Notes under the pieces: generated by a model
What the model saw: the letters and a program-made list of their open reading frames with translations, nothing else
The model's database searches: none
What the model was told of the DNA's origin: nothing
In this document: positions 57,201 to 64,000 of the stretch, piece by piece
Layout of the letters: each line of letters begins with the position of its first letter
Position numbering within the stretch: the first letter of the stretch is position 1
Position numbers and translations under genes: made by a program
DNA from: Cyclobacteriaceae bacterium
GTDB taxonomy: Bacteria; Bacteroidota; Bacteroidia; Cytophagales; Cyclobacteriaceae
DNA length: 64,000 nt
Assembly (NCBI GenBank): GCA_022841475.1
Contig: JALHRJ010000013.1
Span: 34,301-98,300, forward strand
Reading direction: 5' to 3'

Positions 57201-59153
57201 AAAGTCTTTGTAATCGTATTGATTGTATTGAAACTGATCAACAGTCACCTCAAAGGTTGTATTATGCGTGTCCATGGTGAACCCTGAACCTTTTACAGCC
57301 GCCTGCATATCCAGCATACCCATTGTTTCAGGTTGTTTAAGAATTTTACCCAGGTGTAGCAGCGTGGTTCTTATAACAACATCATAGGTGGGATGAGAAG
57401 ATAGATTAAGCGTACCTTCAGCATCTACACGGCCAACATCGCTCGTTAAGGTGGCGCTTATCGCTGACACTTTCGTTGTTCCCTTATAATTCCCCTGCAC
57501 TTCAATCCATTCGGGTAGCTGAATGGATGGTGGGATAAGCGAATCCACAAGAACTAAACGCACGTCATCGGCCGTAGTTTGAAATTTTTGGAGCTCAAGA
57601 TTCATAACAGCACGGTCAACATGGAGTAGATCTTTTATATTTCCCCGTAAGGCTAGAGAAGTATTGCTGAGGGTTTTAAGATTGAGACGACTGATGGTCA
57701 AATCGGCTACAGTGCCAGTCACATCGGAGTCAACGATAAGGGTTGTTGCTTCCGGCAATGTTAGCGGTAGACTGTCCAGCAGGGTGGGGGAAAAAAATAG
57801 AATATCCTCTACGGCAATTGTGGATCGGTCCAATTGAAAATCGAGAGTAGCTTTTTCGTATTGCGCAAGTGATGAAAAGGTGGCACTACCCTTTAAATCA
57901 ATTATTGAATTACCAGATCGGATAACGAATTTATTTAAATCGAGCTGACGGTCTGTCAAAGCCAGATCCGTAGAAAATGATTGGAGCGCAAAACCACTTT
58001 TTTCCTGGAAGGATAGATTCTCAATGTTTCCTTTTAATGTATTTCCTTTTACCTCCAGGTCTTCCGCTGAAAGTTGAAAATCACTAATGGATAGATGATT
58101 AAAGTCGATTGAGCCTTTTATTTCCTTCATAGTAAAGTCATCGTACTGCAGGCTGTTATCCGTAAGTGTGACCTCATTGACTTTAATATCCCACGGAATG
58201 TTGAACCCGGCAAATGGACCGCTATCTTCTTTGTGTATTGCGATGTTGGAATCAGGACTTTGTTCCTGGCGATACGATATGACTGATTCTTTTAACTCAA
58301 TCTGATCAATGTCAATTATATTCTTATTCAGATCAACTTCATTTGCTTCAATCCGGAATCGTACCAGATTGGCAAGAATATCCTGGCCTTGGGAATTTTT
58401 GTAATGAACTTTTACATCGTTGAGTGCAATTTCTTCAAAACTTATTGCCGGTTGCGCGGATGTCACTGTATCTTCAATCGTGTTTGTTGAAGTGAGTTTA
58501 CTTTGTATGATTTCGGCTTCTGTATTCATCAATTCGAAAGATTCTACGGCATAGATAGATTCATCCAGATCAAATTCATCCATGGTCAGCTCCAAAGCCC
58601 CAATGGTTAGAGCCACATCATTCCCTTCAAACTTATCATTCCATGTAAATTTGGTTTTTGAAATCAATACAGTTCCAACGCTAAATTTCCAAGGCGTTGT
58701 TGTATCAACAGGCATAGGGGTGTCACTGACAAACGCCTGCACGATGTAGTCAAAATTGAAGGTGCTGTCGGTAGCTGAACGTTTGATGGAGGCGGTGGAA
58801 TTTGTGAGTTCAATTAAATTAAGTTCTATCCGGTTTTGGGTGAGTCCCCATAAATCTGTATCCAAGCTCAACTCGCCTGCATATAATAACGTATCGCCCG
58901 ACTGGTCTTCGAGGTACAAGCCTTCCAATATTATTTTTTTTGGGAAAGAGATGAAAATGTGCTCCAGCCTAACTTTAGTGCCGATCTTATTCTCCAGGAA
59001 AGAGACCGCCTTTTGCGTTAATTTATTTTGTACTGCAGGTATTCTAATTACTACAATCAAAATAATCAGCAAAACAACAATCGTTGCCAAAACCCATCCT
59101 GCCCCGCGCAGAATTTTGCGCAAGATTCTTTTTACGTTGTTAACATCTTTCAC
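54204..59153 (-). CDS. tamB: TamB-like translocation and assembly protein
   Basis: 1649 residues. A single N-terminal TM anchor (GWVLATIVVLLIILIVVIR, about 19-37) is followed by AsmA-like sequence (LEHIFISFPKKIILEGLYL) and a very long beta-helical region. The C-terminal DUF490 domain (about 1230-1640) includes LSGRYEVSEGSYNLSFY, DLRARFEVETTPLDLI and LNDRLVVKLSGNVDVEG. The protein spans the periplasm, moving lipids or outer-membrane proteins to the TamA barrel. It lies upstream of tamA on the same strand, so both are co-transcribed. Confidence 0.92.
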   Translation of the reverse strand: MKDVNNVKRILRKILRGAGWVLATIVVLLIILIVVIRIPAVQNKLTQKAVSFLENKIGTKVRLEHIFISFPKKIILEGLYLEDQSGDTLLYAGELSLDTDLWGLTQNRIELNLIELTNSTASIKRSATDSTFNFDYIVQAFVSDTPMPVDTTTPWKFSVGTVLISKTKFTWNDKFEGNDVALTIGALELTMDEFDLDESIYAVESFELMNTEAEIIQSKLTSTNTIEDTVTSAQPAISFEEIALNDVKVHYKNSQGQDILANLVRFRIEANEVDLNKNIIDIDQIELKESVISYRQEQSPDSNIAIHKEDSGPFAGFNIPWDIKVNEVTLTDNSLQYDDFTMKEIKGSIDFNHLSISDFQLSAEDLEVKGNTLKGNIENLSFQEKSGFALQSFSTDLALTDRQLDLNKFVIRSGNSIIDLKGSATFSSLAQYEKATLDFQLDRSTIAVEDILFFSPTLLDSLPLTLPEATTLIVDSDVTGTVADLTISRLNLKTLSNTSLALRGNIKDLLHVDRAVMNLELQKFQTTADDVRLVLVDSLIPPSIQLPEWIEVQGNYKGTTKVSAISATLTSDVGRVDAEGTLNLSSHPTYDVVIRTTLLHLGKILKQPETMGMLDMQAAVKGSGFTMDTHNTTFEVTVDQFQYNQYDYKDFKLEGTLNKYLFSGKGSLHDENLDFVLKGDLDYQQEIPLYNFTFDLKNANFQNLHLSERPLKARGTLDINLSTSDFQVINGDLAIRKVAIYNGESLYMVDSLLFASIDQEGESSMNIQSDIISGEFNGTFNLFSLASVMRQHINQYFSLQDKTITAYKSPQNFKFDLTLKNTDLITEILIPDLEPFIPGTIKGEFNSLENKLNIEIDITEIKYAATAVDSLSVLITSDAAALNYKFRLKNLTQDTLTIDAVQLTGKIQNDSIHSAFQILNTKNEKKYVLGGVIRSEQDKFRFRFLQYQVVLNYTEWKVPEDNYLDFSSEGIQAHNFAITGGQEKIALITTVKDSTISVEFQDLQLSSLTRVVRGVMPANGKLNGNLKFTTAAQGSFNSKLEIERLEVLEQPYGDLTLALTHADNRYGIDLLIKNEDSNLKADGFYRSDETISEFDLSVNLAPLNLKLIEPLSIGQLKDVKGVAQGNLRVSGNFEKPIIRGAISFQDASFISTYLNSTFFMTNETISFEEAGIAFDDFTISDDKKNKAVLQGNILTEAYKEFRFRLRLTANNFQLLNTTAKDNKLFYGKVNVNTVTRITGNSNRPKLDMTVSLSKDSELTYVVPQEQRSIMEQKGIVQFIDKDAILDPFLADIHLEDTIASVFAGLDINANLELSDQETLHIVIDPQTGDKLSVKGNSTLTFDMTASGNMNLSGRYEVSEGSYNLSFYKLVKRRFEIDKGGTIIWSGNPLNAQLDLRARFEVETTPLDLISNQINTTDQAQLNSYRQRLPFYVLTDIKGQLLAPQITFQIDMPTEKRGAFGGAIYAKITDINSRESDVNKQVFALLILKRFVSDNPLESQAGSDVGNATRTSVSRILSDQLNRLSENIKGVQLSLDIKSYEDYSTGEAQGDTQVQLGVSKSLLNDRLVVKLSGNVDVEGENTSQETVSDYIGDLALEYKLTSDGRFRVTGFRTSNYDMIDGELIETGAGLIYIKDYNTLRELFKNNAKEK

Positions 59154-59458
59154 TTTAAGATTTCAGAATTAATCGGGGCGTAAGGTTCTCAAAATTACCT
59201 TTCCTTTTTTTGAAATGACAATTAACAAGCCAGCTTTTTGCTTGGCTTTACCGTAAACGTTTTGGGATTGTGGGTAGATATTTCCCCAGCGTTGAAAAAT
59301 TATTCTGTGGTTGTAAGGAAACAGAATTTTCTTGCATGAGGAAGTTCAAAAGCACTGTTTCAATTAAGGTTCACTACGTGGATGTTTAAGAAATCAAACG
59401 ACAAGCCGATAGCTGGCATTATTCGTGCTCATGACAACTAAACTATAAAAACAAACAT
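59154..59458. other. 305-bp divergent intergenic region
   Basis: Spacer between tamB and the YtxH gene. No TAnnTTTG pair, ORF, hairpin terminator or RNA gene is convincing here; both promoters must lie within it. Confidence 0.45.
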
Positions 59459-59707
59459 ATGAATACGACCACGAAAGTAATTCTGGGAATCACAGTTGCA
59501 GCTGCTGCGGGCGCGGCCATTGGAATGTTATTGGCTCCAGAAAAGGGCTCAGATCTTCAATTAAAAATTAAAGAAGGCGCAAAGGACTGGTTAGCTCATT
59601 TTACAGGACTGCTTGCTACCGGTCAGGAACTGGCGTCTGAATTCAAGTCCAAAGCTGAGAATGTGAAGGAATTACAATCTGAATTATCCGATTTCAGAAA
59701 TAGCTAA
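59459..59707 (+). CDS. YtxH-domain protein (second copy)
   Basis: 82 residues. Glycine/alanine-rich TM segment (VILGITVAAAAGAAIGMLLAP) then APEKGSDLQLKIKEGAKDW and a charged helix with QELASEFKSKAENVKELQSE. Same family as the protein at 32620, but clearly diverged. It begins a short plus-strand pair with the gene 76 nt downstream. Function unknown; stress association is known for the family. Confidence 0.85.
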   Translation: MNTTTKVILGITVAAAAGAAIGMLLAPEKGSDLQLKIKEGAKDWLAHFTGLLATGQELASEFKSKAENVKELQSELSDFRNS

Positions 59708-59783
59708 CGATTTTTTACTCCACAGCTGCTTACCTCCGTAAGGTTTAACTCCTACGGCTCAGAAATCTTTTATTAAGAAATGT

Positions 59784-60059
59784 ATGAACAGGATTAGCAA
59801 TTATGATGAACTGGTGGCAGCACGTGTAATGACCGAGGCCATTATCGCAGACCGGAAGCGGATTATTCACGAACGTGTAACGGATGTGAAAAAGAAGATT
59901 GCTCCGCTTATGCTGTTAAAGGTGGGTTCTTTCGTTGCCATTGATTTATTGATCGGACGGAAACTTCTTAAAAGGGCAGGTTGGGTTACCCGATTACTTA
60001 TTCCAACCTTGTTAAAAACGTTCTCTTTACGGGTAATTGAAAGGGTGAAGAAAGATTAG
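59784..60059 (+). CDS. Small hypothetical membrane-associated protein
   Basis: 91 residues. An N-terminal charged helix (DELVAARVMTEAIIADRKR) is followed by a moderately hydrophobic segment (MLLKVGSFVAIDLLIGRKLL) and a basic tail. I do not recognise the family; similar small genes follow YtxH genes in Bacteroidota stress clusters. Its co-direction with the YtxH gene supports one transcript. Confidence 0.6.
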   Translation: MNRISNYDELVAARVMTEAIIADRKRIIHERVTDVKKKIAPLMLLKVGSFVAIDLLIGRKLLKRAGWVTRLLIPTLLKTFSLRVIERVKKD

Positions 60060-60185
60060 TAGGTATTCGTACTTCGTTAATATAGGTTACGTTATTTAAA
60101 CAGGATTGCTGTAGCTTCTACCGTGCCTGTTTACACCACTGAGTGGCGTAGGCAGGCTTGTGCAGTTTTAAAAAATTATGCTTTT

Positions 60186-60698
60186 TCAATCAATGAGAAT
60201 TTCACCTTCCTTATTATCCAGTAGCTGTTTGCCGGTAGCCACAGATGCGAGAAACTTTAGGATATTCACCATCTTATTTCCTTCCGTATCCCAATAATAA
60301 GCACTGAGTGGATTAACCTTAATGAGTGAGATACCGGGATCTTCTTTTCCATTTTTAAACCATACCTTTGCCATAGGCGACCACAATGCTTCTATCTTGC
60401 CGCGATCATGGATGATTTCGGCCAATCCGTTTACCACTAAGTAGCTATGTTTTCCCGGATGCGAAAAGAAAAGCTGCACAGCATTATCTTTTAGTATCGC
60501 TATATTTTTGTCGCTGTTGATTTCACTAAAGAACCAAATACTTCCGTCTTCATCTACTTCTTGTCGGCTCATGGGACGGCAGGTGGCACCATCATCTGTT
60601 TTTAAATCTGTGCAGAAAAGACAAATGTCGATGTCATCCACAAGTTGTTTTAATTTTTTTATTCCTTCTCCGGCATTCAGATTGGTTTGATGTTCCAT
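60186..60698 (-). CDS. PNPOx-like flavin-binding general stress protein
   Basis: 170 residues from ATG 60698 (an ATG six codons upstream is weaker). It shows the split-barrel pattern: IDICLFCTDLKTDDGATCRP, QEVDEDGSIWFFSEINSDK, VQLFFSHPGKHSYLVVNGLAEI and MAKVWFKNGKEDPGISLIKV, followed by AYYWDTEGNKMV. This agrees with general stress protein 26-type members that bind FMN or FAD rather than true PdxH. The substrate is unknown. It faces the YtxH pair and may belong to the same stress response. Confidence 0.88.
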   Translation of the reverse strand: MEHQTNLNAGEGIKKLKQLVDDIDICLFCTDLKTDDGATCRPMSRQEVDEDGSIWFFSEINSDKNIAILKDNAVQLFFSHPGKHSYLVVNGLAEIIHDRGKIEALWSPMAKVWFKNGKEDPGISLIKVNPLSAYYWDTEGNKMVNILKFLASVATGKQLLDNKEGEILID

Positions 60699-60882
60699 AG
60701 TGTAAATTATTTTCATTCACTTTATTCTAAAAAGGATGCCAGTAGTTGAGCCCTTCAAATCAGTAGTAAAGGGTTAAAAATTTTAACTTTGGGGAGGAAT
60801 GGGAGAGAGGTGTGTATTTCAATACCTACCGGGTATTAAAAGGAAGTGCTATTTTAGATCACGGTTCACAATCAAAACGATA

Positions 60883-61743
60883 ATGAAAATGAAATGGATT
60901 TTAGCGTACATCAGTGTTTTGTTCTTAACGAGTGGAACCGGAATCTCTGCACAAACACTTAATATGGATAACTATTTTGCCTGGTGCATTGTACCATTCG
61001 ACAATCAAAACCGTACTCCCGAACAGCGGATTGAGATGCTAAAAAAACTTGGTTTTAAATCGTATGCTTATGACTGGCGCGCAGAACACCTGCCCGAAAT
61101 GGCAAAAGAAATCAACCTTGCCCGCAAAAACGGAATTGAAATGAATGCAGTTTGGATGTGGTTGGATAAGAACGATGCAGTCGGAAACCTGTCAGCAAAC
61201 AACCGGAAAGTGTTACAGGTGCTTGCAGAAACCGGGTTGAAAACACAAATCTGGGTCAGTTTTCCAGAAGACTATTTCGATAACTTGAACGAACAGCAAC
61301 GTTTGGATAAGGCAGTAAAAATAGTTGGTCACGTGCTCGATGAAGCCCGGAGGCTAAATTGCAAAGTAGGTTTATACAATCACGGTGGCTGGTTTGGAAG
61401 GCCGGAAATCCTGGTGAAAATTTGTGAAGCGCTGGCCGGAAACGATGTGGGTATCATCTTCAACTTTCACCATGCACATGATATGATTGACGAATTCGCG
61501 GAACTTGTACCAATCATGAATGACCACTTGTGGGCGGTGAACTTGAATGTCATGAACCCTGCGGGTCCAAAAATTTTACCTTTTGGTAGCGGCCAAAAAG
61601 AGGTTGAAATGATTGACGTTTTAAAAACGAATGGTTTTACAGGACCCTTCGGTATTCTGGGTCATGTAGAAGATGCTGATGTAGAAATGGTGTTAACTAA
61701 AAACCTGCATGGATTGAAGGATGCTTTAGAAAAAATAAAATAA
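60883..61743 (+). CDS. Exported xylose-isomerase-like TIM-barrel protein
   Basis: 286 residues from ATG 60883, chosen because it begins the signal peptide (MKMKWILAYISVLFLTSGTG...ISA); upstream codons add a 28-residue basic leader. The barrel has FKSYAYDWRAEHLPEMAKEI, CKVGLYNHGGWFGRPE, VGIIFNFHHAHDMI and GPFGILGHVEDAD, with His and Asp/Glu at strand ends as in AP endonuclease 2/sugar isomerases. A secreted or periplasmic sugar epimerase/isomerase is likely. Monocistronic. Confidence 0.8.
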   Translation: MKMKWILAYISVLFLTSGTGISAQTLNMDNYFAWCIVPFDNQNRTPEQRIEMLKKLGFKSYAYDWRAEHLPEMAKEINLARKNGIEMNAVWMWLDKNDAVGNLSANNRKVLQVLAETGLKTQIWVSFPEDYFDNLNEQQRLDKAVKIVGHVLDEARRLNCKVGLYNHGGWFGRPEILVKICEALAGNDVGIIFNFHHAHDMIDEFAELVPIMNDHLWAVNLNVMNPAGPKILPFGSGQKEVEMIDVLKTNGFTGPFGILGHVEDADVEMVLTKNLHGLKDALEKIK

Positions 61744-61874
61744 TCCAGACTTTAGTCAGATACTTACCTTTAAAGATCTTTTTACAAATCATTTACATCA
61801 TTTTACACTTGTAACGGTGTAGCAATCAGGTATGTCTGTAATTTTGAATCTCCTAACTTTACTAAAATCAAATT

Positions 61875-62900
61875 ATGCATTTCCTACATCTTACTTTGTT
61901 GTATTGTCTGCTGAGCTTTTCTTCCTCGGCTCCGTCTTTGACTCCATCGGCATCACCGATAAAGATTGTTGAACCGCGGCCCGCCAACGTCATTTTCCAA
62001 TCCAAGGATGGCGGCCAGACCTGGCAAGACATCAGCAATGGTTTGCCTGTAAATCATCAGCCTGAAGATTTTTTTGCAGGCGAGACCGATCTCTACTTAC
62101 TGGCTAACCAGGAAATGTATCGAAGTAAGAGTAATCTAAAAACGCCTGTGTGGGAAAAAGAGAATGCGCTTGATCCCCGATGTAATTCGATTGCTTTCAA
62201 TCGTTCCGGAGTAATAGCCTTCAACTATGAAGGACAAGTGTATCAGAAAATATCCACAGGAGCCTGGGTGCCGGCATATGCCAATGTTAAAAAACATTTG
62301 ATGCGAACTGTTTTTGAAACAGCTGATGGCACTATTCTCTTAGGTAGCGATCGCGGTCTTTTCAAATCTGCCGACCAGGGTCAAAGCTGGAAGCAAGTGC
62401 AAAATGGAGGTTGGGTCATGGATATGGTAGAGGCGGGAGGTGTTCTCGTGGCAACAAGTCAAAAAGGTATTATGCGTTCTACCGACAAAGGTGAACATTG
62501 GCAATTGGTAATCAGCGAAGGGGGTGTGGGTATCGCTGTTGAACGTATCGAGGGTGGCTTTGCTGCGATTTCTTATAACACATCCATCAAAGCCCGAAGT
62601 ATACACATTTCATTGGATAGTGGAAAAACCTGGAGAGCCATTGATGAAGGACTTGCGCCTTCTATGTCAATATCATCCATCAAACAAATCGGAAAATATT
62701 TGGTGTGTGGTCACCCGGATGGAATCTTCCGTTCAGCCGATATGGGAAAATCCTGGAGTATGGTGCATCCCAGCGTTGCTACCAACAAGTTTATGCCTAT
62801 TAAAATATTGAATACGAATTTCAACGATCCGGGAAAAGTGTTTAAGCTATATGTTTCCGGGTATGTAGTGTATGCTGTTGCGCGAGATTCAGGCTGCTGA
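61875..62900 (+). CDS. Exported Asp-box (BNR) beta-propeller protein
   Basis: 341 residues with a signal peptide (LHLTLLYCLLSFSSSAPS). Five Asp-box motifs S-x-D-x-G-x-x-W occur: SKDGGQTW, SADQGQSW, STDKGEHW, SLDSGKTW and SADMGKSW. This is the VPS10/sialidase-like propeller frame, but I do not see the Arg triad of true sialidases. It is likely a binding or scaffold propeller. The nearest gene upstream is the TIM-barrel protein, 131 nt away on the same strand. Confidence 0.75.
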   Translation: MHFLHLTLLYCLLSFSSSAPSLTPSASPIKIVEPRPANVIFQSKDGGQTWQDISNGLPVNHQPEDFFAGETDLYLLANQEMYRSKSNLKTPVWEKENALDPRCNSIAFNRSGVIAFNYEGQVYQKISTGAWVPAYANVKKHLMRTVFETADGTILLGSDRGLFKSADQGQSWKQVQNGGWVMDMVEAGGVLVATSQKGIMRSTDKGEHWQLVISEGGVGIAVERIEGGFAAISYNTSIKARSIHISLDSGKTWRAIDEGLAPSMSISSIKQIGKYLVCGHPDGIFRSADMGKSWSMVHPSVATNKFMPIKILNTNFNDPGKVFKLYVSGYVVYAVARDSGC

Positions 62901-63189
62901 AAATTACGCTACTATTTGAGAGACTAAGTTATTTAATTTTGAGGCGCCTGAGTGCGGCTATACGATTGGCAGAGTCTATATGCTAAACGTCTTACATAGC
63001 CAGCAGACGCAGCACCGCAACTAATATTTTCTTAAATTCCAAACCTTCAGAAACGAGAATCACTTATAAGAGGGCCTAAAATCTCGGAAAAAGCACGTCT
63101 TCGAAAACCGCAACTCCATACATCAAAAAGTTAGGGCAAAAGTAATGGTAATTTGTACTTTAGCTTTGCCAACCTTCACCAATCACGAG

Positions 63190-63447
63190 ATGATACAAAA
63201 TAACCTGGAGACCCATAAGAACACATTTAGGTTTACAATTGATCCCATGATTCAACTGTTGGAGCATAAACGTACTTTACTCAACTTAGCAGAATGGATC
63301 CAATTTGTAGAATCCACCAAAGCACGTATCATTGACAACCCTGAACAATATCTTGGGAAAGATCTCCCCAATAAGAAGATTATAAAACAATCTATCGAAA
63401 TGATTTTTGAAGAAATGATTGAGGACCAAAGCATTCTGAATTCTTAG
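63190..63447 (+). CDS. Small hypothetical helical protein
   Basis: 85 residues from ATG 63190; an ATG 15 codons upstream is possible but would overlap a TAnnTTTG promoter-like site (TAGCTTTG, 63161-63168). All-helical, with LLEHKRTLLNLAEWIQFVEST and an acidic C-terminus (MIFEEMIEDQSI). No signal peptide and no family recognised. Upstream of it 62901-63144 holds nothing else I can support. Confidence 0.5.
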   Translation: MIQNNLETHKNTFRFTIDPMIQLLEHKRTLLNLAEWIQFVESTKARIIDNPEQYLGKDLPNKKIIKQSIEMIFEEMIEDQSILNS

Positions 63448-63530
63448 ATTCAATAAATCAAGTCCTTCTCTATTTTCCGTACAGCGATTGCAGGATGCTT
63501 ACTTAACTATATGTAAACAAATTCAGATAA

Positions 63531-64000
63531 ATGAAAACCATGACAAAATCAATAACTCATTCAACTATAGCAGCCGTGCTAGTCCTTTTAAGCTTCACAT
63601 GTAACAATGTCATCGCGCAATTACGGACTCCCAGTTCGGTAGGGAAATATGAAAAAGGTACAGTAACGCTTGAAAATGGAGATGAGATTAATGGATATAT
63701 ATTCATTGATATGATGAATCCTCAGGAATTTCAAAAAAGGGTTAACCTGATTCACGAGAAAGCCTATACAGCTTTCAGTGCCGGGGAAAATGTAGATAAA
63801 GTCGTTGTTGTGTATGATGCCAAAGACTTGCAAAGTTTTACACTTGAAAATGGTAAAAAATTCAAACAGGCAAAATATGCTAATCTCTTTGCGAAAAGAA
63901 AACAAGACCAGATTCCTAATAAACTGATGTTAGAAGTTGTTACGGAAGGAAAGATTACCGTTTTTAAAAAGTATCACCACACCCAGGGTATCGTTACTCC
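63531..64000 (+). CDS. Exported hypothetical protein, 3' end beyond window
   Basis: 156 codons are visible from ATG 63531. The N-terminus MKTMTKSITHSTIAAVLVLL with SFTCNNVIAQ is a signal peptide (an ATG three codons later is an alternative). The mature region contains GTVTLENGDEINGYIFIDM, a small beta motif often seen at the start of Bacteroidota secreted proteins of unknown role. The frame runs to the window end without a stop. Confidence 0.7.
   Translation, partial: MKTMTKSITHSTIAAVLVLLSFTCNNVIAQLRTPSSVGKYEKGTVTLENGDEINGYIFIDMMNPQEFQKRVNLIHEKAYTAFSAGENVDKVVVVYDAKDLQSFTLENGKKFKQAKYANLFAKRKQDQIPNKLMLEVVTEGKITVFKKYHHTQGIVT

Noticed and set aside
61875..62900. Sialidase call based on Asp boxes
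   Set aside because: Asp boxes occur in many propellers; the catalytic Arg triad and Tyr/Glu pair were not found.
62901..63144. Possible tRNA or small RNA in the spacer
   Set aside because: No cloverleaf, anticodon arm or TPsiC motif could be drawn from the sequence.

Overview
The window looks like chromosomal DNA of a Bacteroidota species, most likely Cytophagales. Evidence: a type IX secretion C-terminal sorting domain on a CotH-like protein, many secreted lipoproteins, PF14905-type outer-membrane barrels, DUF3857/transglutaminase proteins, almost no Shine-Dalgarno sequences, and promoter-like TTG/TAnnTTTG signals. I saw no rRNA, tRNA, CRISPR array, transposase or complete prophage.

Layout. 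(1) 1-14083: a beta-glucan (probably laminarin-type) utilisation locus. On the minus strand lie a glycosidase fused to an outer-membrane-barrel-like domain, two carbohydrate-binding lipoproteins and a GH16 laminarinase. They end at a strong terminator (1765-1806), beyond which is a GH94-like protein cut by the window edge. A divergent membrane sensor-regulator (propeller, Y_Y_Y, TM, LuxR HTH) faces them. No SusC/SusD pair is present. (2) 14341-16813: glycogen synthase and ADP-glucose pyrophosphorylase, overlapping by 8 nt. (3) 17886-24998: an overlapping three-gene unit with a TPR/MORN-like repeat protein, an intact DUF3857-transglutaminase and a relative without the catalytic residues. An OmpA-family protein and a C1q-like protein follow. 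(4) 27734-32838: stress-type genes (SDR, AraC regulator, tandem Usp, GNAT-nitrilase fusion, YtxH). (5) 33003-38382: tricorn-like protease, DUF4386 protein, serine hydrolase. (6) 38463-40791: a small defence-type islet with a two-gene split HipA kinase system (kinase first, HipS-like second, no visible HipB) and the amputated N-terminus of a PLD-helicase. (7) 40859-45727: CotH/T9SS protein and a frameshifted outer-membrane receptor. (8) 45953-51676: a second stress cluster with a TMEM175-type channel, HPF-like and baeRF-like proteins, a Met-rich lipoprotein, a 38-residue membrane protein, an aldehyde dehydrogenase and a DUF6448 protein. (9) 51884-59153: overlapping tamB-tamA. (10) 59459-64000: YtxH and holin-like small proteins, a flavin/PNPOx stress protein, a sugar-isomerase-like TIM barrel, an Asp-box propeller and hypotheticals.

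How the genes may work together: regions 1 and 2 join extracellular beta-glucan breakdown to glucose storage. Regions 4, 8 and the start of 10 share stress-related families (Usp, YtxH, HPF, PNPOx-like) and may answer the same signal. Region 6 is the best candidate for an under-described system. All functions are inferred from motifs and remembered family features; no database search was run.
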